Assembly: GCA_018969425.1 (NCBI GenBank)
Contig: JAGWYJ010000010.1
Coordinates: forward strand, 1 to 64,000
DNA length: 64,000 nt
From: Alphaproteobacteria bacterium
GTDB taxonomy: Bacteria; Pseudomonadota; Alphaproteobacteria; Caulobacterales; Hyphomonadaceae
Direction: 5' to 3'
Shown piece after piece: positions 27,665 to 37,219 of the stretch. Position 1 is the stretch's first letter; every line of letters starts with the position of its first letter. The notes beneath the pieces were generated by a model. It was not told where the DNA came from and made no database searches. It saw only the letters and a program-made list of their open reading frames with translations. Made by a program: the position numbers and the translations under genes.

Positions 27665-28765
27665 TCAGGCCGCCTGCTCGCCCTCTGACTTGATCCGGAC
27701 CTTCCAGAACTTGAGCGCCCGCTGGGCCGCGATGGCCGGCACAAGTTCGTAGAGGTCTCCGAGTTCTTCCGCCTGTTTGACGTTATAGCCCTTGTTATCG
27801 AGCACCAGGCACATGGTGACGAAGATCGGGCGCGGGAAGCCGGCGCCTCGGCAGAGCATGGCCAGGGCGTCGAGATCATTGCTTGAGACGATCCTGTGGG
27901 TGAGATCGAAGGGCGTACCGACGAGGTGGGCCAGTCCGAGCGTGAAGGCGGTGCGCCGCTGTTCGTAGATCAGCCGAACGAGCGTCTCGCCATTGAGTTT
28001 GCCGGAGTTCTGCAGGATGCGGACCTGATCGACCGCAGCCGCATAATCGCTTGGCAGAGCGCCATAGGCGGTGGCGACGCGGGTGCGCCCGATCTCGAGC
28101 GCCGCCTCGAGCTCGGCCGGCGAGACGCCCTGGAAGCGCTCCATGATATGAGCCCGGAGACCAACCTCCACCCGCAGGTAGACAGAGTTGAGGACGTCGA
28201 GCGGCACATTCCTGTTCTTCACCAGCGGCGCCTGGAGAATCGGACTTGTTTCGGCCCGTTCGGCGACTTTCTCGAAGGTCTCCCGACTGATCCGGGCCTC
28301 GTTGTTGGCGAGGAGCGAGGCGACAACGGCGTCCTCTCCCTTTTCCACCAGGGCGGTGGAGATTTTTTCGCCGATATCCGACCGACGGGTCACCGCCAGC
28401 ATGTGGTCTTGCGTCTTCCGGTTGATCACCTCAAGAAGGTCTCGCTCCGTCAGCGCCCTGGATTTTTCGAGAACGGGCCGTGCGACGGCGATGGAGTCCA
28501 TCGCGAGCCTCCGGGCCGTCCGGTTGACCGGGAGGTCCACGCTCGAGATTTTCTCACTGAGTTCGACCCGGACCGCCTCTTCGAGGTCATGCGCGACCGT
28601 GGTCACGAATTCGTCAAACAGGTCAGCTTCGAGATGAGCCCTTGGCGGGGCGCGCGGCGTGATGAAGGCGTCCGTCACCTGCCGAAGCAGCTCACGTCGC
28701 TTCTCGCTTGACGTTTCTCGAGCAAGCTCGAGCAATTTTGCAAAATTCGAGGCGCCCGCGGCCAT
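27665..28765 (-). CDS. DUF2336 domain-containing protein
   Basis: TDAFITPRAPPRAHLEADLFDEFVTTVAHDLEEAVRVELSEKIS...ARPVLEKSRALTERDLLEVI. Confidence 0.85.
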   Translation of the reverse strand: MAAGASNFAKLLELARETSSEKRRELLRQVTDAFITPRAPPRAHLEADLFDEFVTTVAHDLEEAVRVELSEKISSVDLPVNRTARRLAMDSIAVARPVLEKSRALTERDLLEVINRKTQDHMLAVTRRSDIGEKISTALVEKGEDAVVASLLANNEARISRETFEKVAERAETSPILQAPLVKNRNVPLDVLNSVYLRVEVGLRAHIMERFQGVSPAELEAALEIGRTRVATAYGALPSDYAAAVDQVRILQNSGKLNGETLVRLIYEQRRTAFTLGLAHLVGTPFDLTHRIVSSNDLDALAMLCRGAGFPRPIFVTMCLVLDNKGYNVKQAEELGDLYELVPAIAAQRALKFWKVRIKSEGEQAA

Positions 28766-28806
28766 GAATCCTATCCCCAGCCCTTAAGACGAGGGTCTAC
28801 ATCACC

Positions 28807-28825
28807 CCGGTTAACCGGCGCTTAC
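28807..28825 (-). promoter_or_regulatory. Candidate CtrA-like box overlapping a 12-bp palindrome upstream of the DUF2336 gene
   Basis: Minus strand GTAA-GCGCCGG-TTAACC (one mismatch to TTAA-N7-TTAACC); CCGGTTAACCGG perfect palindrome at 28807-28818. Confidence 0.45.
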
Positions 28826-28865
28826 GCGTGTCTGTGAAATCTTCCCTAAGGTCGGACGGCGTCTG

Positions 28866-30716
28866 TCATGTTCGTCCGAGCGCCTCCCGTTTTTCCTCGA
28901 GCTCGAGCCATTCGAGCTCATAGGCCTCGAGCTCGGCGCGCGCCGGTCCGCTGCGGGCTGCGAGCTGGGCGAACCGGGCCGGATTGCGTCCGAACAGAGC
29001 CGGGTCGGCCATGTCCGTCTCGATGGCGGCGATCTCGGCCTGTCTCTCGCTCATGAGGCGCACCAGCTCGTCGAGGCGGCGGGCATCCTTGTAGCTCAGC
29101 TTGGCGCTGGGCCGGGCCGCGGCCGGGGAAGGCTGCGGAGGGCTGAAAGACGGAGATTTGGGAGGCTCCGGCGTTCTGGATCGGAAGGCTCTCGCCGAGG
29201 CCGGCCCGTTCTGGGCGACGTAATCGCTGTATCCTCCGGGGGTCTCCAGCCATGCGCCGCCGCCTTCGGGGGTCAGGATTGAGGTTGCGACATTGTCCAC
29301 GAACGCCCGGTCGTGACTGACGAGCAGCAGGGTGCCGTCATAATCCGTCAGCATGTCCTCGAGCAGGTCGAGGGTTTCGATATCGAGATCGTTGGTGGGT
29401 TCGTCGAGCACGAGGAGGTTTGAGGGCCGGGCGAGGGCGAGCGCCAGGGTCAGACGATTGCGTTCCCCGCCGGACAGCGCGCTGACCGGCTGACGCAGTT
29501 GTCGGGAATCGAACATGAAATCCTTCGCATAGGCTGCGACATGGCGGGGGTGGCCTCTCACCATGATCTGATCCCCGCCCAGCGGCGCGAGCGTATCCCA
29601 GAGAGTTTGATCGGCCCTGAGGCTGGCGCGTGTCTGATCGAGGTAGGCGATTTCGAGGGTCTTTGCGAGGCGGACCGTGCCCTGATCCGGAGGGATCTGA
29701 CCCAGGATCAGGCGCAGGAGCGTCGTCTTGCCTGCGCCGTTGGGGCCGATCAGGCCGAGCCTGTCGCCACGCATGATCCTGAGGTCGAGGTTGGAGGCGA
29801 TGACGATTTCGCCTTCCGGCGTAGAGAAGGACTTCGAGACGCCCTTGAGTTCGGCGACCAGCCGGCCTGAGGCTGCGCCGGTCTCGACCGCCAGCTGAGC
29901 GCTTGAGGCTGCGTCGGCCAGCGCGGTCTTGCGCGCGCGACGTTCGGCGCGCATGTCCTGAAGCTTACGAACCCGCCCCATATTGCGCTTTCGACGCGCC
30001 GTCACCCCTCGCGCCAGCCACCTTTCTTCAGCCTTCAGCTGAACGTTCAGCTTGTCGAGCGCGCGTTCTTCCTCGACTTCGACGGCTTCGGCCCAGTCCT
30101 CGAAGTTCCGATAGCCGGCCTCAAGGGTGCGCACGACGCCCTGTCGAAGCCAGGCGACATCGGTTGAGACGGTTTCGAGGAAGCGGCGATCATGGCTGAC
30201 GATCAGGGCTGCGCCCCGAAAGGCGAGAAGTTCTTTCTCAAGGCGTTCGATCGAGGCCACATCGAGATGGTTTGTGGGCTCATCCAGCAGGAGAAGGTCG
30301 GGGCTGAGCGCAAAGGCCCTGGCCAGAGCGATGCGGCGGGCCTGACCGCCGGAAGCCGTCGCGAGCGGAAGGCCTCTTGGGACCTCCCACTCGTCAAGCT
30401 CAGCGTCCGCCCGATAGGTCAGGTCCTCCTCTAGCCCGGCTGCGACATACTCCAGAGCGGTCGAAAAGCCCCGGAAATCGGGCTCCTGCCGCAGATAGAA
30501 GGAGGTGGCGCCGGGCTGACGGAAGACATCCCCGCCGTCGGCTTCGATCTGCCCCGCCAGAAGTCTCATCAGGGTGGATTTTCCTGCGCCGTTTCGCCCG
30601 ACAAGGGCCATGCGGCGTCCTCTGGATAGGGAGATGTCGACGCCGACGAAGAGAGGCGCGCTTCCAAGCGTGAGACGGGCCTCACGCAGGGCGGCGATCG
30701 GAGGGGCAGGCGGCAT
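28866..30716 (-). CDS. ABC-F family ATPase (Uup-like)
   Basis: Two Walker A (GRNGAGKST, GPNGAGKTT), two signature/Walker B regions (LLLDEPTNHLD, LVLDEPTNDLD), linker ERWLARGVTARRKRNMGR. Confidence 0.93.
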   Translation of the reverse strand: MPPAPPIAALREARLTLGSAPLFVGVDISLSRGRRMALVGRNGAGKSTLMRLLAGQIEADGGDVFRQPGATSFYLRQEPDFRGFSTALEYVAAGLEEDLTYRADAELDEWEVPRGLPLATASGGQARRIALARAFALSPDLLLLDEPTNHLDVASIERLEKELLAFRGAALIVSHDRRFLETVSTDVAWLRQGVVRTLEAGYRNFEDWAEAVEVEEERALDKLNVQLKAEERWLARGVTARRKRNMGRVRKLQDMRAERRARKTALADAASSAQLAVETGAASGRLVAELKGVSKSFSTPEGEIVIASNLDLRIMRGDRLGLIGPNGAGKTTLLRLILGQIPPDQGTVRLAKTLEIAYLDQTRASLRADQTLWDTLAPLGGDQIMVRGHPRHVAAYAKDFMFDSRQLRQPVSALSGGERNRLTLALALARPSNLLVLDEPTNDLDIETLDLLEDMLTDYDGTLLLVSHDRAFVDNVATSILTPEGGGAWLETPGGYSDYVAQNGPASARAFRSRTPEPPKSPSFSPPQPSPAAARPSAKLSYKDARRLDELVRLMSERQAEIAAIETDMADPALFGRNPARFAQLAARSGPARAELEAYELEWLELEEKREALGRT

Positions 30717-30805
30717 GAGGCGTAACCTTTGGAGAGGCGACGCTGACAAGACGTCGGAGGATCTGGATGTCAACCGATAAGGGCTGAACTTGGGGGGCGG
30801 TCCTC

Positions 30806-32749
30806 TCAGCGGGGCGGCTGCACGCTGGCGAACGCCGCCGAGAGCGACCTGAAGAAGGCGAGGCGCGCCTGCTGGTCCGGATCGAGGAAATCTTCCGGTC
30901 GGCTGGCGCCCGGAAGAGGCTCCGGGGTCAGCCCCTCATGGGCCTTTGTCATCACGGAGGCGAAGATCCGCGCCGGCCCCTCTCCCCCTGTCATCCGGCC
31001 CATGGAGGCGTCATCGTCATTTCCGAGCCACACCCCGCAGACATAGCGCGTCGAGTAGCCGAGGAACCAGGCGTCCCGCCAGTCCTGGGAGGTTCCTGTC
31101 TTGCCGGCGATCTGCCAGCCGGGAACCTGGGCGGCGCGTCCCGTTCCCCTGAGGACGACGCGGGACAGCATGGCGTTCATGTCTTCGGTCAGATCGGGCG
31201 GATACAGCCGCTGGGCTGAGCTCGGCGATCGGCGATAGAGGCGATCGCCCCGCGTGTTCCGCACCTCTGTGACGATATACGGGCTCACCTCAAGTCCGCC
31301 CCGGGCCAGAACCCCATAGCCGGTGACGAGATCGAGCAGGGTCGCCTCATCTGAGCCCAGGGCGAGAGAGGGATAATCGCCAAGTTCGGATTTGACCCCG
31401 AAGCGCCGAGCGAGGGCGGCGACCTTGTCGATGCCGATCTCGACGCCGAGCTGGGCGGCGACGGTATTCAGAGAGAGGGCGAGCGCTTCAGAAAGGGTGA
31501 CCGGCCCGCGATAGCCGCCGTCATAGTTCCGCGGCCTCCAGCTGCCGATGCGCACGGGCTCGTCATAGCGTATCGTTCCCGGCTGCAGTCCGGCCTCAAG
31601 AGCGGCGGCGTAGACGAACATCTTGAACGCCGAGCCGGGCTGACGGCGCGCCTGAACGGCGCGGTTGAACTTGGAGGCCTGATAATCCCGTCCTCCCACC
31701 ATGGCGCGGATCGCGCCGTCGGTATCGGCCAGGAGCACTGCGCCTTCCTTCGCGCCTACGGCGCGGGCGAGACCGGCCTCAAGGGCCTCTTCGGCGGCGG
31801 TCTGGAGGGCGAGGTCGAGAGTGAGGGTCACAACGAGGTCAGGAGGCGGGTTCGGAACCAGCAGGCGAACCTGATCCGCGGCGTAGTCGAGCGCATGTCC
31901 GGAAAAAGCGTCGGTCTGTTCCGGCGCGAGGGTGAGCGCTTCGGCGGCGGCCTCCTCTTCCTCCGCTCTGGATATGAAACCCGCCTCCCTCATCTGCGAG
32001 AGAACATAGAGCTGACGGGACCGGACGCGGGGGCTGGCTGCCGCCGAGGAGAAGCGCGAAGGCGCTTTGGGCAGGGCGGCCAGCATCGCCGCCTGAGCGA
32101 GAGTGGCCTTTCGGATGTCGGTTCCGAAATAGATGCGCGAGGCCGCTTCGACCCCGTAGGCGCCGGCGCCGAGATAGATGCGATTGAGATAGAGTTCGAG
32201 AATCTCGTCCTTGGAGAGCTGGTTCTCCAGCTCGAGTGCCAGGCGCGCCTCCTGCGCTTTCCTCATCAGGGTCTGGTCGGTGGTTAGAAAAAGATTTTTG
32301 GCCAGCTGCTGGGTGATGGTCGAGGCGCCCTGAACGGTATGGCCGGCTCTGAGATTCTCGAGCATCGCCCTGACGATGGCGAGGACGTCGACGCCCTCAT
32401 GCTCCTTGAACTTCCTGTCCTCGATCGAGATGAAGGCGTCGATCACGTGGTCAGGCAGTTCTTTCAGGCGCACCACGCGGCCGTAATCGGGGCCGCGCAC
32501 GGCGATCACGGCGCCGGTGGAGTCGATGAAGGCGATGGACGGTTGACGGCTCTGGTCCCAGAGCTCGTCCGTGTCAGGCAGTCTGGGCATGTCTGCGAAC
32601 AGGGCGTTCCAGAGCAGGGCGAGGGTTAGTAGGCCGGTGACTGCGGCGACGCCGGCGGCCCGGAGAAGGGGCGTGCGCCAGCGCCTCACCGTTTCGCCCA
32701 GTCGGGCGAGGCGCGAGCGGATCGTCTGAGAAGGACTTTCGCGTGTCAT
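30806..32749 (-). CDS. PBP1A-type bifunctional transglycosylase/transpeptidase
   Basis: FISIEDRKFKEHEGVD, GASTITQQLAKNLFL, QPGSAFKMFVY (SxxK), GKTGTSQDWRDAWFLGYS (KTG). Confidence 0.94.
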   Translation of the reverse strand: MTRESPSQTIRSRLARLGETVRRWRTPLLRAAGVAAVTGLLTLALLWNALFADMPRLPDTDELWDQSRQPSIAFIDSTGAVIAVRGPDYGRVVRLKELPDHVIDAFISIEDRKFKEHEGVDVLAIVRAMLENLRAGHTVQGASTITQQLAKNLFLTTDQTLMRKAQEARLALELENQLSKDEILELYLNRIYLGAGAYGVEAASRIYFGTDIRKATLAQAAMLAALPKAPSRFSSAAASPRVRSRQLYVLSQMREAGFISRAEEEEAAAEALTLAPEQTDAFSGHALDYAADQVRLLVPNPPPDLVVTLTLDLALQTAAEEALEAGLARAVGAKEGAVLLADTDGAIRAMVGGRDYQASKFNRAVQARRQPGSAFKMFVYAAALEAGLQPGTIRYDEPVRIGSWRPRNYDGGYRGPVTLSEALALSLNTVAAQLGVEIGIDKVAALARRFGVKSELGDYPSLALGSDEATLLDLVTGYGVLARGGLEVSPYIVTEVRNTRGDRLYRRSPSSAQRLYPPDLTEDMNAMLSRVVLRGTGRAAQVPGWQIAGKTGTSQDWRDAWFLGYSTRYVCGVWLGNDDDASMGRMTGGEGPARIFASVMTKAHEGLTPEPLPGASRPEDFLDPDQQARLAFFRSLSAAFASVQPPR

Positions 32750-32871
32750 CTCGTCCCGTCGGGAAAGGAGGCCCGGCGCGCGGAGGACCGGAGAGGCGGC
32801 TTATAGGGCTCCTTCGTCGCGTCGGCGAGGTGAATTTCCGACGCGACGAGCTGAGGAGCCCTGGCGAGCGC

Positions 32872-34365
32872 CTACTCCGCTTCGGACCGTTGTCCGTCGC
32901 CGACAGACAGGCTCGTTCCGCCGCCGGATGAAGAGGGCTGCGGTGCAGGCGGCGGAGGCGGCGGCGGAGGCGCTGGAGGAGGGGGCGCAGGCGGTGGCGG
33001 CGGAGAGCTGACCGGCTGGCCCGCAGGCCCCGGTTCGCTCACCGGTCCGAAGTCGGTCGGACGGGACAGATCCCGACCGATCCGCTCGCGCGGGGCTTCC
33101 GGAGCGAACTCCATCGGCGGGGCGGCCGAGCTTCCCGGTCCGGGCGGGCGGTCGCGGCGCCGGTCAGGGCGGACATCAGGTTCGCGGGGTTCCGGCCGGT
33201 TGTCTTCGCCCAGTCCCGGTTCGGGTCGGGGCGGTTCGCTGACCGGCGGGCGGTCCCGGTCCGCTTCGCGGGGACGCGGCGTCACGGGCGGGGGGGCGGG
33301 GGGCGGTCCGGAGGGAGGGCCGCCTCCTCCGGCTGCGGGGGGCGGAGGCGGGCTGGGGGGCGTGATCGAGCCTCCTCCGCCGCCTGAGGCCCCGCCTCTC
33401 GGGTCGCGGTCTCTGTTCCGATCCCGGTCGCGATCGCGATCGTCATAGCGCTCCCGATCCCGGTCTCGACGACGCAGCTCGTCCATGCGGCGCCAGGCGT
33501 CGGAGTAGTAAAAGCCCCAGGGATAGGAGTTGCGGTAGCTTTCATAGGCCCAGTAGGTGTCGAGCCGGCGCGCAAACAGCCACGCGTCGTAGTCGCGTCG
33601 CCGCAGATCGTCGATGGCGCGCTGCGCCTCGGATCTCCAAGATCCGTAGGGGTTCTGGTCGAGATAATCGCCGTAGGACGACAGCGTGTTCCGACGGATC
33701 GCCGCCCGCCACGCGTCATCGTCCCTCAGGCGAAAGTCTTCAAGCCACTCCCGCGCGTCTGCGCGCCGTTCCGATCGCGGCCAGATGCGAAGGAAATCCT
33801 CCACCGCCCGCGGCGATCCCGAGCGGATCGCGCGGACGAACGCCCCCTCGTCGGTCTTCCACAGGGCGTCCAGGGCGCGCTGCGCCTCGCCGGCATGCGC
33901 GCCTCTGGGCCAGCGTTCGAGAAAGTCCTCAAGAGGCTCGATGGAGGAGCCGCCCTTGAGGGCGGTCCACTCCGCCAGCTCCTCAGCGATCAGCCGGGGC
34001 CGGGCGGCCTCCTCCCGGAGACGTTCGGCTTCTGCGGCGTTAGAGCCCCAGGTTGAGTAGCGATAGAGATAGTCGAGATAGGCCTGCTCAGTCCCTAGCC
34101 GTCGGGCCTCTGCGAAATCCCGGATCTCCTGAGCCCGGAGGGCGTCGATCCGGCTTCGCGCTGCTGCTGCGTTGGCGCTCTCGGGATGCTGGCGGATGAA
34201 GGTGTCGTAAGCCGGCGGCGCGTCAGCCTGAGAGGCAATGCGCCAGTCGCGTTCGAGGATCTCTTCAGGGCTTGGGCCGGAGACGCAGCCGGCGGCGAGC
34301 GCCAGAAGACTGACGGCTGCGAGGCTGGAGCGGAAGGCGGAGGCGGCGTGGATCGATCGGGTCAT
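32872..34365 (-). CDS. Lipoprotein with six ~42-aa tandem repeats and RD-/Pro-rich disordered C-terminus
   Basis: Lipobox LAAGC; repeat consensus (da)W..Ai...t..aYedYL..yP.G..a.eAqraiddL; then (RD)n and PPPPPAPPPPAPPPPPPPP tracts. Confidence 0.75.
   Translation of the reverse strand: MTRSIHAASAFRSSLAAVSLLALAAGCVSGPSPEEILERDWRIASQADAPPAYDTFIRQHPESANAAAARSRIDALRAQEIRDFAEARRLGTEQAYLDYLYRYSTWGSNAAEAERLREEAARPRLIAEELAEWTALKGGSSIEPLEDFLERWPRGAHAGEAQRALDALWKTDEGAFVRAIRSGSPRAVEDFLRIWPRSERRADAREWLEDFRLRDDDAWRAAIRRNTLSSYGDYLDQNPYGSWRSEAQRAIDDLRRRDYDAWLFARRLDTYWAYESYRNSYPWGFYYSDAWRRMDELRRRDRDRERYDDRDRDRDRNRDRDPRGGASGGGGGSITPPSPPPPPAAGGGGPPSGPPPAPPPVTPRPREADRDRPPVSEPPRPEPGLGEDNRPEPREPDVRPDRRRDRPPGPGSSAAPPMEFAPEAPRERIGRDLSRPTDFGPVSEPGPAGQPVSSPPPPPAPPPPAPPPPPPPPAPQPSSSGGGTSLSVGDGQRSEAE
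33475..34248 (-). repeat. Six tandem ~42-aa coding repeats in the lipoprotein
   Basis: e.g. DAWRAAIRRNTLSSYGDYLDQNPYGSWRSEAQRAIDDL / DAWLFARRLDTYWAYESYRNSYPWGFYYSDAWRRMDEL / LAEWTALKGGSSIEPLEDFLERWPRGAHAGEAQRALDAL. Confidence 0.75.
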
Positions 34366-34455
34366 GGTTTAATCTCCCTGATGACGAGCCTAGACCGCCA
34401 AGATGAACGGCGACGGAACAGGTTCGGCCGGTTGGTCGCTTGCCGCCGGTCTGTG

Positions 34456-35274
34456 TCAGCGCCCTGTGAACCGGGGCGGTCGTTTTTCGAGGAAGTGAGC
34501 GACCCCTTCCCGGAAGTCTTCCGAAACGAAGCTGGCCGGCATGTCGGCGTTGGCGCTCTCGATCGCTTCTCCGAGCGACTGGAACTGGGCGTTCCACAAT
34601 TCGCGTTTCATCTCGCGCAGCGAACGGGGCGAGACTTCGCTGGCCAGCATCTTCGCGTAAGCCATGACTTCGCTCTCGAACTCGGCTGCCGGAATGACCC
34701 GGCTGACCAGTCCCATGGAGAGAGCGTCGGCGGCGCTGATCACGCGGGCCGAGTAGAGAAGGTCGGCGGCGTTCGCAAATCCCACCAGACGCGGCAGGAG
34801 CCAGGAGACGCCGTGCTCGGCGATGAGGCCGCGTCGGGAGAAGGCGGTCGTGAACTTCGCGGCGTCGGATGCGAACCGGATATCGGCGTAAAGCGAGAGG
34901 ACGAGGCCCAGACCGGCGCAGGCCCCGTTGATCGCGCACAGGATGGGTTTGGGTACGGAGGGAAGCCAGGAATAGAGCTTCCGGAAATCGTCTCTCGCCT
35001 CGGGGTCGAACGGCGGGGGAGGTGCGGCTGTCGCATTTCCGCCATCGCCTGACTGTATGCCCTGAAGCGTCGTCATGTCTGCTCCCGCGCAGAACCCGCG
35101 CCCGGCCCCGGTGAGAATGATGACGCGCACATTCGGGTCGTCCGCCGCCTCTCTCATGGCGGCCCGGACCTCCGCATCCATCTGGGAGCGCCAGGCGTTC
35201 AGCCGGTCGGGTCGGTTGAGCCGGACGACGGCCACGCCGTCCTCGGCGCTGTAGAGGATGTCCTGATAGGCCAT
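34456..35274 (-). CDS. Enoyl-CoA hydratase/isomerase
   Basis: VAVVRLNRPDRLNAWRSQMDAEV...ILTGAGRGFCAGADMTTLQ...CAINGACAGLGLVLSLYADIRFASD. Confidence 0.93.
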   Translation of the reverse strand: MAYQDILYSAEDGVAVVRLNRPDRLNAWRSQMDAEVRAAMREAADDPNVRVIILTGAGRGFCAGADMTTLQGIQSGDGGNATAAPPPPFDPEARDDFRKLYSWLPSVPKPILCAINGACAGLGLVLSLYADIRFASDAAKFTTAFSRRGLIAEHGVSWLLPRLVGFANAADLLYSARVISAADALSMGLVSRVIPAAEFESEVMAYAKMLASEVSPRSLREMKRELWNAQFQSLGEAIESANADMPASFVSEDFREGVAHFLEKRPPRFTGR

Positions 35275-35408
35275 GAGCGCGTTCTCCCTGGTCAAGCCTG
35301 CACGAAGGGGCACCTTAGACCAGCCGTCGGGGAATGGGAGGGGCGGAGTTGCCCGAAGCCCGGATACGGTTCAAGGAAACCCTATCGATGAGAACGCGAG
35401 GACGGTTC

Positions 35409-36761
35409 ATGAGATCGATCAATCCGGCGACAGGCGAGGCGGTCGCCTCCTACGAGGAGCTCTCCCCCGGCGGTCTGGAGGCGCGTCTCGCCTCGGCCGC
35501 TGCGGCCTTTCCGGACTTCGCGGACCGATCGCGTCTGGAGGATCGCCTGGCCTGCCTGAGGAAGGCGGCGGGGATTCTCGAGGCGGAAGCCGACCGCTGG
35601 GCGCGGCTCATCACCCTTGAGATGGGCAAGCCGATCTCGCAGTCTCGCGCCGAGGTCGCCAAGTGCGCATCCGTCTGCCGGTATTATGCGGACAGCGCCC
35701 GCGACATGCTCGCCGACGAGGATCGCGGCGGCGGCGCTTATGTGCGCTGGCTTCCCCTGGGGCCTGTGCTGGCGGTCATGCCCTGGAATTTTCCGTTCTG
35801 GCAGGTTTTCAGGTTCGCGGCGCCGGCGCTGGCGGCGGGCAATGTGGGATTGCTGAAGCACGCCTCGAACGTTCCTGGCTCGGCGCTGGCGATTGAGGAG
35901 ATCTTCCGCGAAGCCGGCTTCCCCGCCGGCGCCTTTCAGACGCTTCTCATTCCTTCGGCATCCGTGGCCGGGGTCATCGCGGATCCGAGGATCCGGGCTC
36001 TCACGCTGACCGGCAGCGAGGCGGCGGGCGTGAGCTGCGCGATCGAGGCGGGCCGCAATCTCAAGAAATCGGTGCTCGAGCTCGGCGGATCGGATCCGTT
36101 CATCGTCATGCCGAGCGCAGACGTGACGGCGGCGGCTGCAGTTGCGGTTCGCTCGCGCATGCAGAACGCAGGTCAGTCCTGCATCGCCGCCAAGCGGTTC
36201 ATTATTCACGCCGACGTCTATGACGAGTTTCACGAGGCCTGCCGGTCGGAGATCGCGGCTCTGCGCGTGGGCGACCCTCTTGATCCGGCAACCGACATGG
36301 GTCCGCTCGCGACCTCCCGCATTCGCGAGGACCTCGTTCGCCAGGTCGCCGACAGCCTCGCTCTCGGCGCGAGGCTGTCGGCGGGCGGACGACCCCTCGA
36401 CGGGCCCGGCTATTTCTACCCGCCGAGTCTTCTGACCGATGTTCCTGTCTCGGCGCCGGCGCACGGCGAGGAGCTGTTCGGTCCTGTCGCCAGCCTGTTT
36501 CGTGTGGCGAGCGCGACCGAGGCGATCGCGCTGGCCAATGTCACGCGCTTTGGTCTCGGCTCGGCCGTGTGGACGCGCGAGGAAGACGAAAAGGCTCTGT
36601 TCATCGACAGGATCGAGGCAGGCTTTACGGCGATCAACGGCATGACGGCATCCGATCCCCGTCTGCCTTTCGGCGGGGTCAAGGCGTCGGGTTTCGGGCG
36701 TGAGCTTGCCGATCTCGGGATGAAGGAATTCCTGAACGCGAAGACGGTGACGCGGGCCTGA
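35409..36761 (+). CDS. NAD(P)-dependent succinate-semialdehyde/aldehyde dehydrogenase
   Basis: MRSINPATGEAVASYEELSP...LEMGKPISQSRAEV...MPWNFPFWQVFRFAAPALAAGN...LELGGSDPFIV...NAGQSCIAAKRFI. Confidence 0.93.
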   Translation: MRSINPATGEAVASYEELSPGGLEARLASAAAAFPDFADRSRLEDRLACLRKAAGILEAEADRWARLITLEMGKPISQSRAEVAKCASVCRYYADSARDMLADEDRGGGAYVRWLPLGPVLAVMPWNFPFWQVFRFAAPALAAGNVGLLKHASNVPGSALAIEEIFREAGFPAGAFQTLLIPSASVAGVIADPRIRALTLTGSEAAGVSCAIEAGRNLKKSVLELGGSDPFIVMPSADVTAAAAVAVRSRMQNAGQSCIAAKRFIIHADVYDEFHEACRSEIAALRVGDPLDPATDMGPLATSRIREDLVRQVADSLALGARLSAGGRPLDGPGYFYPPSLLTDVPVSAPAHGEELFGPVASLFRVASATEAIALANVTRFGLGSAVWTREEDEKALFIDRIEAGFTAINGMTASDPRLPFGGVKASGFGRELADLGMKEFLNAKTVTRA

Positions 36762-36780
36762 GGCCGCGTTCGGCGGCGGC

Positions 36781-37131
36781 TCAGAGCTTGACGCCCGCCG
36801 CCTTCAGCACGAGCGTGAACCCCCAGGTCGCGGCGAATGTGGCGACGACCGAGATCGCGAAGGACGGCCAGAAGCCGAGCCCGAGCCTCTGCGTGAGGGG
36901 CAGAAGCAGGAAAAAGGTGAGCCCCGGCCAGATCAGCAGGAAGGTTGAGGCGGCGAAGCGGTTGGCGAGGTCGGCGTCGCGCGACGACCAGTAGGTGAAC
37001 CCGACGGTCAGCATGGTTGCGAGAGGCAGGGCGACCATAACCGCCGCCAGCCATGTGGAGCGTTTGGCCACTTCTGAAAGAACGGCGATGAAACTCGCCG
37101 TGGCCAGCGCCTTGAGCAGTGTCGCAAGCAT
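36781..37131 (-). CDS. DUF3147-like small membrane protein
   Basis: MLATLLKALATASFIAVLSEVAKRSTWLAAVMVALPLATMLTVGFTYWSSRDADLANRFAASTFLLIWPGLTFFLLLPL. Confidence 0.75.
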   Translation of the reverse strand: MLATLLKALATASFIAVLSEVAKRSTWLAAVMVALPLATMLTVGFTYWSSRDADLANRFAASTFLLIWPGLTFFLLLPLTQRLGLGFWPSFAISVVATFAATWGFTLVLKAAGVKL

Positions 37132-37219
37132 GATCGCCCCTCCGTCGGGGGAGCAGAGTGGACGCATTGACGCGCAGGGGCAATGGGCTCGAATGAGCGG
37201 CCGCGCGGCCCCGCCCTGG

